In this document: in pieces, positions 46,217 to 55,573 of the stretch
Numbering within the stretch: the first letter of the stretch is position 1
Layout: every line of letters starts with the position of its first letter
From: Actinomycetota bacterium
GTDB lineage: Bacteria > Actinomycetota > Acidimicrobiia > Acidimicrobiales > RAAP-2
DNA length: 64,000 nt
Assembly: GCA_009699875.1 (NCBI GenBank)
Contig: WLNI01000001.1
Span: 62,001 to 126,000 of the forward strand
Reading direction: 5' to 3'
Position numbers and translations under genes: made by a program
The notes under the pieces: generated by a model
The model's input: the letters and a program-made list of their open reading frames with translations, nothing else
Databases searched by the model: none
What the model was told of the DNA's origin: nothing

Positions 46217-46932
46217 CCGAAAATCGCCAGCCACTCTTGCGGGCTCCGTGGGGCTAACACCCAGTTCTCTTTTCGAGTTTGGCCCATTGATTGACTCGAC
46301 TCGGCGGAGTACAGGTGCCCTGGAAACAAGACCGTGTCATCTGGAACGTTGGAAAGTCGCTTGGTGAGTGTTTCGTACATCTCGCCTGGATCTGATCCTG
46401 GCAAGTCTGTGCGCCCACAACCTTCGAGAAAGAGTGTGTCACCGGCCAAGAGATGCCCTTCAGTCAAGAAGCACTGACTTCCAGGAGTATGCCCAGGTGT
46501 GTGGACAAGCTCAACTTCGATCTCACCAACCTTGATGACGTCTCCTGAGTCGTGTGCTCGCAACGATGACGTCACACCGGTGGTTCGCTCGATCCACGGC
46601 ACCTCATGAGAGTTCACGTGGATCGGGATATCCACTCGCTCTAACAACGCAGCGATTCCTTCAATCGGATAACCCCCGAGGTCACCGCCAATATGGTCAG
46701 CGTGATAGTGCGAGGCAAGGACTCCGACGGGCACCATGTCGTCTTCTGCGAGCAGACCCATGAGTTCGTCGATGCCGTAGGCCGGATCAACGAGAAGAGC
46801 TTCACCGGTGACTCGATCCCCAATGGCATAGGCAAAGTTCACCATTTGTCGCGCCACTGGGTCGCTGTGGGCAAAGTCTCTGCCCGAGAGAAGTTGGCGA
46901 AAATAAAACCGGTCTGCCATCTCGTCAGTCAT
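46213..46932 (-). CDS. Metallo-beta-lactamase fold hydrolase (glyoxalase II/sulfur-dioxygenase-like)
   Basis: A 239-residue metal-dependent protein. The ligand motif is SHYHADHIGG (HxHxDH), then VHTPGHTPGSQCF supplies a third His, and the segment LAGDTLFLEGCGRTDLPGSD is close to that of persulfide dioxygenases and glyoxalase II. ATG 46932 has GGGGAG upstream and overlaps the xseB stop by eight bases. It is followed directly by an FAD reductase. A persulfide or thioester hydrolase role is inferred. Confidence 0.9.
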   Translation of the reverse strand: MTDEMADRFYFRQLLSGRDFAHSDPVARQMVNFAYAIGDRVTGEALLVDPAYGIDELMGLLAEDDMVPVGVLASHYHADHIGGDLGGYPIEGIAALLERVDIPIHVNSHEVPWIERTTGVTSSLRAHDSGDVIKVGEIEVELVHTPGHTPGSQCFLTEGHLLAGDTLFLEGCGRTDLPGSDPGEMYETLTKRLSNVPDDTVLFPGHLYSAESSQSMGQTRKENWVLAPRSPQEWLAIFG

Positions 46933-47200
46933 CCAAGATCTCCCCAGTTTCTGGATCAATCAATGTGTCAGCGTTTTCTGCCACCGCAGCGAGGCGAGGT
47001 GCTAGCTCATCGACCTGCATCTTCGTGGCGGTGAGTCGCTTCTCAAGTTCGTCAACGAGCACCGTCGCTCGTTCAAGGCGAGTCACGAGTTGGTCTACGT
47101 CCACCTCTGATCCTTCAAAGAAGGCAACGATCTCGTCGAGTTCAGCTGACGCCTGGGCGTACGACATGGCTCCTGGATCTTGATGCTCTGACTTCGCCAT
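46925..47200 (-). CDS. xseB: Exodeoxyribonuclease VII small subunit
   Basis: A 91-residue coiled-coil-like subunit of the ssDNA exonuclease, longer than the usual 70-80. SYAQASAELDEIVAFFEGSE and VDVDQLVTRLERATVLVDE are the XseB pattern. AAAGGAG is five bases before ATG 47200. It lies two bases after xseA and overlaps the metallo-beta-lactamase start. Confidence 0.95.
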   Translation of the reverse strand: MAKSEHQDPGAMSYAQASAELDEIVAFFEGSEVDVDQLVTRLERATVLVDELEKRLTATKMQVDELAPRLAAVAENADTLIDPETGEILDD

Positions 47201-47202
47201 GG

Positions 47203-48546
47203 CTACTCCTTTGAAGGTTCTTTACTTCGAACTTGCGAGTTCAGCACGCCATCGACGAGCCGAGTACTGATCATTACACCTTCTCCAACATCGTCGAGAG
47301 AACGGATGATCTCTCCACGTTCATTGAGCGTCAACGACCAGCCTCGCTCAAGGGTTCGTACCGGGTCGTAGGCCGAAAGCAGCCTGTGCTGCGCATCAAG
47401 CCTGGCCTGGGCTGCCCTTGTGGCGTTCGCAATACTCGGCGCCAGCCGGGCGGCTCTTCCACTGAGGTGTTCGAAGGAGCGTCGAAGTGCGAGCCGAGGC
47501 GAGGAGCTGAGCCGCTGTCGTTGATGAAGGATCTCGCTTCGATAGTGGCGTAGATGACCACGAGCTGAGCCCACAAGCTGTCCTCGCAGCGTCGAATAGG
47601 CCAACTCTCGACGCTGGCAGACTTCGCGAGATGTCGTGGCGATGATCCCAGCTGCAGTCGCCACTTCCCCCCAATAGAGGCCCACTCGCTCTGCAATTGC
47701 GGCGCCACACGCAGTGGGCGTGATGAAACGAGCATTTGAAACTACGTCGGCCACTGACTCATCGCCCGTATGGCCGATCCCAGTCCAAATAGGAATTCGA
47801 CAGCTCGCTATCGCTCGAGCAATCTCTGGAGAGTCAAAAGCGACGAGATCGCCTTTTGAACCGCCACCTCTCACCAGGCAGATCACGTCAATCTCTTCGT
47901 CGTGAAGTGTGGCAATCGCCTGGGCCACTTCGCGTGGCGCGTTCTGTCCTTGAACGGTTGCTTTGACGACAGTGACGACAAATGAAAAACCAGATCTCTC
48001 TAACTGACCGAGAAAATCATTAAAACCTTCAGTATTCGGGCTCCCCACAAGACCAACTCGAAGTGGGACCAGTGGCACGTCGAGTTGTCGTTGAGCGTCG
48101 AAGAGGCCTTCTTTTTGAAGCGCCTCTATCAAGGCTGCACGATCAAGCGCCATCTTGCCGAGCAACGCCGTGACGTCAATGTCAGCGAGAATGAAACCTA
48201 CTTCGGCTCTCACTCGATAAAAGTCGAGACTGCCACGCAAGACCACCGTCATGCCTGCTTCCAAAAATATCCCTTGCGCCCTCAGGTCCGCTTTGAGCGA
48301 ACCCCATTTCGAGCGCCAGCACTTGACCTTGAGAGTTGGCGGTTGGCGCTCCCCTTGGGCCTCAGGGTCAACGAGATCGATGTAACAATGGCCGCTCGAA
48401 TCAGAGATCTTTTGGATCTCTCCTCGCACCCAGAGTTCTCGAGACGCGGGAAACGTTGCCTTGAGGACCGCATCGACTTCGTTGTAGAGCTCGCTGATGG
48501 TAATGGGAACACGTTCCATCACGAACTGTTGGTCGTCCCTGCTCAT
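47203..48546 (-). CDS. xseA: Exodeoxyribonuclease VII large subunit
   Basis: A 447-residue catalytic subunit that digests single-stranded DNA to short oligonucleotides. An N-terminal OB-fold (about 15-110, with ISELYNEVDAVLKATFP) is followed by the catalytic domain with VRGGGSKGDLVAFD and IGHTGDESVADVVSNAR. The last helical part binds the small subunit. It pairs with xseB. Normal length. Confidence 0.97.
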   Translation of the reverse strand: MSRDDQQFVMERVPITISELYNEVDAVLKATFPASRELWVRGEIQKISDSSGHCYIDLVDPEAQGERQPPTLKVKCWRSKWGSLKADLRAQGIFLEAGMTVVLRGSLDFYRVRAEVGFILADIDVTALLGKMALDRAALIEALQKEGLFDAQRQLDVPLVPLRVGLVGSPNTEGFNDFLGQLERSGFSFVVTVVKATVQGQNAPREVAQAIATLHDEEIDVICLVRGGGSKGDLVAFDSPEIARAIASCRIPIWTGIGHTGDESVADVVSNARFITPTACGAAIAERVGLYWGEVATAAGIIATTSREVCQRRELAYSTLRGQLVGSARGHLRHYRSEILHQRQRLSSSPRLALRRSFEHLSGRAARLAPSIANATRAAQARLDAQHRLLSAYDPVRTLERGWSLTLNERGEIIRSLDDVGEGVMISTRLVDGVLNSQVRSKEPSKE

Positions 48547-48611
48547 CTCCTCAGCGTAGTGAGTTCAAGATACCCCAGGGCCCGATGAATCCTCTCGTTC
48601 AATGAAGCGGA

Positions 48612-51329
48612 TTAGCGGCGAGATGCCCACATGGGGAAGGCCCAAATATTGTATTCGACAAGGTTGCCATCACCTTGTAGGACAAGGGCCGAGGGCGGGT
48701 ACGCCCCCATTGACCATGTTGCCCAGAGCGCTACTCGAGTTGGCGAGTACACCACGATATTTCCATCGCTCTGGAATATCAACGACGAGCCAGGATGACC
48801 AGACGTTCCCGACGACCAGACTGCTCCACCTCCGCTATAGATCACGAAGTTACCGTCACCTTGCATGATCGCCATGTAGGCCCCGTTGCTTGAGAACATT
48901 GCTTGGCCCGGGGCGAGCTGGGCCCCCGGCCCAATTGCAGTTCGTGCTTCGGGAGGCACAGCGAATGCAGGCTCGCTCAACGGTCCAGTGAATGAACTCC
49001 AAACCGGTTGTGCCATTGAGTTGTATCCGACAAAGTTTCCGTCATTTTGCAACACGAGTAGGCCGGCGTGTGAACTTCTTGACCAAGAGGCCCACACGGC
49101 TTTCCACGAACTCGTATACATGACAATGTTGCCGTCTCCCTGGAACACCACGAGCACGCCACCTTTCCCAGAAGTGCCTGTGTTCCATCGCGCTCCTCCT
49201 GGTCCATAGGTAACCAAGTTCCCGTCACTCTGCATCACCGTGGCAAAACGACCATCGGGTGAGGTGACTTCTTGATTGATTGCCAGACTCTGTCCCACAC
49301 CAAGGGACGAGAATTGATCCGTTGTCACAAACAGGCTCGCCATCACGCCAGCCCCTTCGGACGATGATGAGGAAAGCGTCACTTGATACCTGGTTCCCGG
49401 CGACAATCCACGCACGACGCACGAGGTCGATGCAGTGATGCAAAAACTTCCTCCGGGCGATGCCGTTACTCGATACGAAAGGACAGGGCTTCCCAACGAC
49501 GGGGGATTCCAGAACACAGAAATCTGGTTTGCGGTTGTGCTTGCCCGCACATTTAACGGAACGGATGGTGGTCCAGGATTGAACGGTACTTGGACTGTCA
49601 TTGAAAATGAGACAGTGACGCTTGCTCCAGAGGCGTCACTCACACTCACGCCTACTGTTGAACTCCCAGACGTGGTCGGTGTCCCAGAGATCAGGCCGCT
49701 TGATGCTCCAATAGAGAGCCCGTTTGGGAGTCCCGTCGCAGCGTAAGCCATCTGGACTCCACCATTGTCACTGGCAGAGATTTGAAGTGAAAATGGAGTT
49801 TGAATGAGGACATTTTGAATTGGTGGAGTTATCACGGCAATGGCATTTCTGACCGTGATCGTGAATGTTGCGTTCGCCGTGATTCCCGTGTCATCGGTCA
49901 CCGAAAGCGCTATGGGGTAGACCCCGCTCGCTGTCGGAGTCCCGGAGATCAAACCGCTAGCAAAGTCAAGAGTGAGTCCTGAGGGAAGGCCGGTCGATCG
50001 ATAGGTTATCGGAGAACTTCCAGAGTCAGTTGCGCTGAGTTGGAGGCGAAATGGAGTTTGCACCGTGGCACTTTGACCAGGTGGTGTCGTGAGCGAAATC
50101 ACATTTTGATTCGAAAATGACGCACCAGTCACCGCACACGACATTGAGAGGTTTGACCACGTGGACTGCAATGCAAAGCTTCCGGTGGAAAGTGCAATAT
50201 TTTGAGCGCCCGTGGCACCACCCACACCTACCCACGAGCATTTATCCCCATTCTCTTCATATGAGCTATCAACCCAACCGCCAACAGGGAGCTGATCGGT
50301 GATTGTTTCTGCGTACTCGTGGCTTGCCACCATCGTCAGTCCATCTAACTGCCCAGTGAACGAACCATTGACGTAGCCTGATCCACACGAAGCGCCCATG
50401 TCGGGGATATAGGGAAGATTCGTAAAGGCAATTGGACCATACCCATAGGTATTCGTGTCGGAGTGCCACGCGCAGAACCCTGCACCTGCATTGAATCCAT
50501 CTGGATGCGTCCCGGAAGGTGAAACGATCACGTACTGAGCGTTGCGGTTCGCCAAAGGCGTGGTGTTGCCAAAGTGGCCTGCGGCGGTCACCGCTTCAAG
50601 CAGCAGACTAAATCCCGTGGCATTTGAAGGTGCCGTCGTTGAGTTGTCGTACCATACGCCTGCCAAAGCTCCACCAGCGGGATAGCCGACATGTGACCCG
50701 TTTGAAACGGGGCATGATGCTGAGCCAGTCGGAACAAGTTCGCAGTACTGGGTCATCACGTTGGACCAAGTCTCGTTATTCGTACCAAAGCCCTTCAACA
50801 TCGCTTGAAGCTTTGGTGCAACTCCCTTGGCGTCGCCGCTGAAGGCGGCGTTGCCCTCTGCATTTGTCGACTGAGCTCCCCACTGCGATCCCCAGAACAC
50901 GACGTAGACTTTTGGGGGTCCCGTGGTGACACCTATGCCCAGGTTTCCGCCTTGATACGTCAGTGGTTGAGGTGACGCCGCCGTTGCGGCGCCAGCATTC
51001 TGAGCACTGCTGTTTCGAACTCCGTTGTTCCACGCCTCTTTCGTCGGGAAGATGATTTTTGCCTTCGCTGATTTCTGCACCTCCCCGGCAGGAATAATTT
51101 TTTGAATCTCCGTTTTGGACATCGACGACGAACTCGTGTTGCCCTGTGAAAGCGTGGTGGGGGTCGTCGATGATGACGAGGAGTTGCTCGCAGTTGAGGG
51201 GGACGTTGCACTTTCGTGCGAAGGAGCCCCTCTCGTTGCGAGAAGTGGAACGGTAATAGCGAGGGCCACAATAACCAAGAGAACGAGTCCTAGAAGATGA
51301 TGTCGTCTTCGGGGCTCCGTCGCCTTCAT
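48612..51329 (-). CDS. Large exported HExxE protein with Ig-like, FN3 and two bulb-type lectin domains
   Basis: A 905-residue exported protein. A signal/anchor helix (about 10-32) is followed by a Ser/Thr tether, then a globular region (about 120-395) with VASHEYAETITDQ, a HExxE motif that resembles zinc peptidases, and EENGDKC, a pattern I have seen in secreted bacterial proteins of unassigned enzyme class. Two Ig-like repeats (GLPSGLTLDFASGLISGTPT and GLPNGLSIGASSGLISGTPT) and an FN3 domain come next. Residues about 685-905 hold six bulb-lectin motifs of the type QxDGNxVxY, all intact, so two three-repeat mannose-binding-like lectins. GGGAG is eight bases before ATG 51329. Proposed role: a surface enzyme or adhesin that grips a mannose-containing glycan. 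Enzyme activity is unproven. Confidence 0.85.
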   Translation of the reverse strand: MKATEPRRRHHLLGLVLLVIVALAITVPLLATRGAPSHESATSPSTASNSSSSSTTPTTLSQGNTSSSSMSKTEIQKIIPAGEVQKSAKAKIIFPTKEAWNNGVRNSSAQNAGAATAASPQPLTYQGGNLGIGVTTGPPKVYVVFWGSQWGAQSTNAEGNAAFSGDAKGVAPKLQAMLKGFGTNNETWSNVMTQYCELVPTGSASCPVSNGSHVGYPAGGALAGVWYDNSTTAPSNATGFSLLLEAVTAAGHFGNTTPLANRNAQYVIVSPSGTHPDGFNAGAGFCAWHSDTNTYGYGPIAFTNLPYIPDMGASCGSGYVNGSFTGQLDGLTMVASHEYAETITDQLPVGGWVDSSYEENGDKCSWVGVGGATGAQNIALSTGSFALQSTWSNLSMSCAVTGASFSNQNVISLTTPPGQSATVQTPFRLQLSATDSGSSPITYRSTGLPSGLTLDFASGLISGTPTASGVYPIALSVTDDTGITANATFTITVRNAIAVITPPIQNVLIQTPFSLQISASDNGGVQMAYAATGLPNGLSIGASSGLISGTPTTSGSSTVGVSVSDASGASVTVSFSMTVQVPFNPGPPSVPLNVRASTTANQISVFWNPPSLGSPVLSYRVTASPGGSFCITASTSCVVRGLSPGTRYQVTLSSSSSEGAGVMASLFVTTDQFSSLGVGQSLAINQEVTSPDGRFATVMQSDGNLVTYGPGGARWNTGTSGKGGVLVVFQGDGNIVMYTSSWKAVWASWSRSSHAGLLVLQNDGNFVGYNSMAQPVWSSFTGPLSEPAFAVPPEARTAIGPGAQLAPGQAMFSSNGAYMAIMQGDGNFVIYSGGGAVWSSGTSGHPGSSLIFQSDGNIVVYSPTRVALWATWSMGAYPPSALVLQGDGNLVEYNIWAFPMWASRR

Positions 51330-51547
51330 ATTGCAATCTCCCGGGTCCTCTGCGTCCCGTCGACTCGACTTCGAGGGGAATGCTCTTTCACATTCTACCC
51401 TCAGAGAGAGGTCCCCTCTGGTTCCAGCTCTTTAGAAAATTCTTATATTCACTAGCGACATAGGCCGAAGATATTCACTGGCAACGTAGTTCGAATAGGG
51501 AAAATCTGGTCTGTCGTTCAATGTCATTGAGCAGATGGCAGACTAGA

Positions 51548-51925
<378 letters not shown>

Positions 51926-51964
51926 ACCGAGCACACTTACCCGTCTCTGGGGTAACTTACAAAT

Positions 51965-52243
51965 ATGACCGATCAAGACGACATCAGAAAAGCAGCAGTC
52001 AGCCGATTAAAGGCGCAGTCTGCGTTCTGGCGGCTCCTTATTACCTTCGCCATTCTCTGGGTCGTCATGATTGTCATTTGGGCACTGGGAAGCCCACGCG
52101 GATTCTTCTGGCCGGCCTGGGTCATCTTTGGAACTGGCATCGCATTGGCGTTCACTGGAATTAATGCATTTGGGCCACGGAACAAGGGCATCAGTCAGGC
52201 CAAAATCGACGAAGAGATGAAGAAGTTCGACTCAGATTCATAG
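51965..52243 (+). CDS. 2TM-domain membrane protein
   Basis: A 92-residue protein with a 2TM-domain layout. Helix 1 is LLITFAILWVVMIVIWALG (about 24-43) and helix 2 is FFWPAWVIFGTGIALAFTG (about 48-66), with a charged tail GISQAKIDEEMKKFDSDS. Such 2TM units are often attached to histidine kinases or stand alone. The function is unknown. It lies just after rnpB and may share its transcript. The ATG has a weak ribosome-binding site. Confidence 0.82.
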   Translation: MTDQDDIRKAAVSRLKAQSAFWRLLITFAILWVVMIVIWALGSPRGFFWPAWVIFGTGIALAFTGINAFGPRNKGISQAKIDEEMKKFDSDS

Positions 52244-52283
52244 ATCTTCTCGCTTCTCATGCGTTGCCTAGCATGAGAGCACG

Positions 52284-54140
52284 ATGGCCAGAGAGATTCC
52301 CACCCCTCCCCTGCTCAACGCGTACGCGACGCAACGTTGCGAAGTTCGCCTCCAGAACTCTTTTGACAACGACTTCGATGACCTTGTTCGCCCAGAACAC
52401 TCCGACGCGACCCAACGCCGAATCGATGCTGGAAAAAATCATGAGGCCCAGATCATTGCGTCGATGGCGGCGTCCCTTGGCGACGAACTCGTCATCATCG
52501 CTGACTCGAATCGACTCGATGCCCAAGCAGCAACCCTCGATGCCATCGCCAGTGAGATCCCTGTCATTGCCCAAGCGTGGCTCCCGGCTGATACGACGGG
52601 TCGAAGAATCGGAAGACCTGATCTCCTGGTGCGAGGAAACGATGGGTACCTCCCAGTCGAGATCAAACTTCATCTCTTAGCTACGGAGGGCAACGCCTCC
52701 TTGGAGTCGTCCACTCTCGACAAACCGTTTGCCCAAGAATCGTTCAGCGTTCCCAATCAAAAGTTCCGCAAAGGTGGACTGTGGTTTACCGACTCTCTGC
52801 AACTCGCTCACTATTTTCGGATGCTCGAGGCTGTCGGAGCCGCTGTGAGCGACGGCTTTCTTGGCGGCATCATCGACGGTTCAGAGACCTTGTGGTGGAT
52901 CGATCTTGATCTCACGCACGGACGGACTCATCAGCGTCCCCTTGATGCGTACGATGAGACCTTCGCTCAAAGAATCTCCATCGTCGACGCAACTGTGCAG
53001 CGCAATATTGATCGAAGTCTTCCGAGGGCGCGTGATCCCTGGTGGCACAAAGAGTGCGAAGGATGTCCCTACGAAGATGTCTGTTTTGAAGAACTCAATG
53101 CCAGAGACGACGTCAGTCTCGTTCGCTGGTCAACCACCGATGCCTTAGAGAAACTGCGAGGAGTTGGCGTGATGACTCGCCAACAACTGGCGGGACTTGA
53201 TCTGGTCATCGTTGATCTCGGTGCGAGATTGTCAGATACCTCCATGCCACTCCCCCAGGTTGTGGAGCGAGCCAGACTCGCAGCGCCCTCCGAGGAACTC
53301 GCCGACGTTGTGGGACAGCGCTTGGGTGTTCGTCGCCATCTTGCCTCATCTGGCTTCGTTCTCGTTGAGGATCTTTTGGGCCGCGATCAGCTCACGCTGT
53401 CTGTCGCTGGCACGGTGAGAGATCTTGGTCGATCAGTCCGAAGGGCACGAGCAGGAGTTGCCGGAGGCGTGGCGTTATCGATTGAGCCAGATCAGATCAC
53501 CGCCAAACGGGCCGACGTTGAAGTGGACATCGATATGGAGAGTTACGAACACGCAACGTACCTGTGGGGGGCGTTGGTCAGTGTGAACTGTGAAGCTGAA
53601 GGAATTACCGAAGGTTACGTCCCCTTCGTCACGTTTGAGCCACTCAGCGATGAGCGAGAAGCCGAACTCTTTGGCGAGTTTTGGACGTGGCTCATGGATC
53701 TTCGCAAGCGTGTCGTGGCACAGGGTCTCAGTTTTCGAAGTTATTGCTTTTGGCACCCCGCTGAAGAAGGTCAAATGCGCAGGGCTGTGGCGACCGGTGG
53801 GCCGGGCCTACCTCGAGAACGGGATTTGAAAGCATTCTTTGGAAGCGGGCAGTGGATCGATCTCCACCAACTCTGCAAAGAGCAACTCGTTACTGAGGGA
53901 CCTCTGGGTCTGAAGGCAATGGCAACCATTGCCGGCTTCTCGTGGCGTGACGACGATCCGAGTGGAGAGGCGTCGATTGGTTGGTACGAAGAAGCGATCT
54001 CCTCAACGCCTGGGGCAGCAAAGGAGAGGCTCTTGGCCTATAACGAAGATGACGTCGCCGCGACAAGAGCGCTTCGGACGTGGCTTGATGGTCCCGCTCG
54101 AGAACTTCCTCACGTCAACGATTCCTGGAATCGTCCATGA
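52284..54140 (+). CDS. TM0106-family RecB-like nuclease
   Basis: A 618-residue predicted DNA-acting protein. The N-terminal RecB/PD-(D/E)xK-like part has RRIGRPDLLVRGNDGYLPVE then IKLH, with KECEGCPYEDVCFEEL as a Cys set that may bind a 4Fe-4S cluster. The C-terminal RNase-H-like domain starts with VDIDMESYEHATYLWGA and ends with LLAYNEDDVAATRALRTW, fitting DxE...D acidic residues. The domain order is that of TM0106 family proteins. Its role in repair or defence is not established. Its stop overlaps the thiolase-like gene start by ATGA. Confidence 0.9.
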   Translation: MAREIPTPPLLNAYATQRCEVRLQNSFDNDFDDLVRPEHSDATQRRIDAGKNHEAQIIASMAASLGDELVIIADSNRLDAQAATLDAIASEIPVIAQAWLPADTTGRRIGRPDLLVRGNDGYLPVEIKLHLLATEGNASLESSTLDKPFAQESFSVPNQKFRKGGLWFTDSLQLAHYFRMLEAVGAAVSDGFLGGIIDGSETLWWIDLDLTHGRTHQRPLDAYDETFAQRISIVDATVQRNIDRSLPRARDPWWHKECEGCPYEDVCFEELNARDDVSLVRWSTTDALEKLRGVGVMTRQQLAGLDLVIVDLGARLSDTSMPLPQVVERARLAAPSEELADVVGQRLGVRRHLASSGFVLVEDLLGRDQLTLSVAGTVRDLGRSVRRARAGVAGGVALSIEPDQITAKRADVEVDIDMESYEHATYLWGALVSVNCEAEGITEGYVPFVTFEPLSDEREAELFGEFWTWLMDLRKRVVAQGLSFRSYCFWHPAEEGQMRRAVATGGPGLPRERDLKAFFGSGQWIDLHQLCKEQLVTEGPLGLKAMATIAGFSWRDDDPSGEASIGWYEEAISSTPGAAKERLLAYNEDDVAATRALRTWLDGPARELPHVNDSWNRP

Positions 54141-55534
54141 GTCAATTCACCCCAGTGCTCTGTGGTGTGGCACAAGTCTCAGGAGCGCAAGAGGCCATTG
54201 TCGCCATGCGAGATGCCCTTGGTGGTGCAGGTCTTGATGCAGGAGCACCCGAAATTCTTGAAAACCTCGATGCGATTCTGATTCCTCGTGGAACGTGGCT
54301 CTACGAAGACCCCGGCCGATACTTGGCCAACGAATTTGGATGTCACTCAGCGAAGACGGTGATTGGCGAAGTTGGTATCTCGCAACAAGGGCTGATTAAC
54401 GAAGCTTTAGAGATGGTGCGAGAGGGTCGCGCTCGATCCGTCGCCATTGTTGGCGGCGAGTCGCGTCGATGGGGACGTGACCACGAGTTCCAAGAGATAC
54501 TCGGCACGCCCGACCAAATCCTTGAACGGCCAATGAATTTCTTTGACGACGTTGAACTAGAAAAAGGCATCATCTTCCCGGCTGCTCGAAGTTACGCAAT
54601 GATCGAACGGGCCTTCTCTCATGAGCGGGGCCTCACTGAGGCTGAGACTCTCCAAGAGATTTCTGCACTATGGCACTCGTTTAATGCTGTTGCTTCCTCC
54701 CAGGTCCACGCAGCCTTTGCTCAACCTCGCTCCCTTGACGACATCGCCACTGAGCGAGACGACAATCCTTTAATCTCAGCCCCGTATCGGCGCTGGCATG
54801 TCTCTCAGTGGACGGTCGATCAGGCCGCCGCCTTGCTTGTCACTTCTGAGGAGTTCGCCGATGAGCTGCAGATCGAACGAAGCCGTCTTGTCTACCCGCA
54901 CGTTGCCATCGAATCTTCTCACTCGCTCGGTCTCGTCAGACGCGAAGCACTTGGCGCGTGGCCCGCGATGGGCCTCTTAGGGGACGCGGCGCGGCGCCAC
55001 CTCGGACGGGATCTCAGCGACATCGAGCAGAGAGAGATTTACTCTTGTTTTCCCGCAGCGGTCAGAGTCCAGGCGTCTGAGCTCGGCCTGCCAGTGCAGC
55101 CTGTTCCCACACTGACTGGCGGGATGACTTTTTTTGGAGGCCCGTTTAATAGTTTTGTGCTGCACGCCACGGTGACAATGGCCGACGCACTTCGTGAATC
55201 ACCGACATCTCTAGGCCTCGTTACAGGAGTCAGTGGATTGCTCACAAAACCCGCCTTGGCTGTCTGGTCCGCGTCGCCGCCTGCGAGAGACTCCTTAATC
55301 CATGATTATGCACCTGAAGCCGAAGCTGTCACTGGTTCGCTGGACGTTGAGCTGGCTCCTCAGGGTTCGTTCACAATTGAGTCCTCAACGGCCTTTCATG
55401 AAAATGGCCAACTCATCGCAGTACTCATCGGGAGGACACCTCAGAACAAACGGGTACTCATTCGTAGTGAAAATGAGTCCTTTGCCTCTGAGGTACTCGA
55501 ACGCACGTTCATTGGAGAGACCATTTCCCTTTAG
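54137..55534 (+). CDS. Thiolase-like (acetyl-CoA acetyltransferase family) protein
   Basis: A 465-residue thiolase-fold protein. EVGISQQGLINEALEMVREG and RARSVAIVGGESRRWGRD cover the usual region of the active-site Cys, but no Cys is present there. EIYSCFPAAVRVQASELG and PTLTGGMTFFGGPFNSFVLH fit a known subgroup of actinobacterial thiolase-like proteins. A degenerate or alternative active site is likely, so real thiolase activity is doubtful. The C-terminal part (about 370-460) looks like an OB-fold. It overlaps the TM0106 gene by four bases. Confidence 0.88.
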   Translation: MSQFTPVLCGVAQVSGAQEAIVAMRDALGGAGLDAGAPEILENLDAILIPRGTWLYEDPGRYLANEFGCHSAKTVIGEVGISQQGLINEALEMVREGRARSVAIVGGESRRWGRDHEFQEILGTPDQILERPMNFFDDVELEKGIIFPAARSYAMIERAFSHERGLTEAETLQEISALWHSFNAVASSQVHAAFAQPRSLDDIATERDDNPLISAPYRRWHVSQWTVDQAAALLVTSEEFADELQIERSRLVYPHVAIESSHSLGLVRREALGAWPAMGLLGDAARRHLGRDLSDIEQREIYSCFPAAVRVQASELGLPVQPVPTLTGGMTFFGGPFNSFVLHATVTMADALRESPTSLGLVTGVSGLLTKPALAVWSASPPARDSLIHDYAPEAEAVTGSLDVELAPQGSFTIESSTAFHENGQLIAVLIGRTPQNKRVLIRSENESFASEVLERTFIGETISL

Positions 55535-55573
55535 CAAGAACCTCGTACTCTGCTAGGTCGCTAACGTCTAGGC

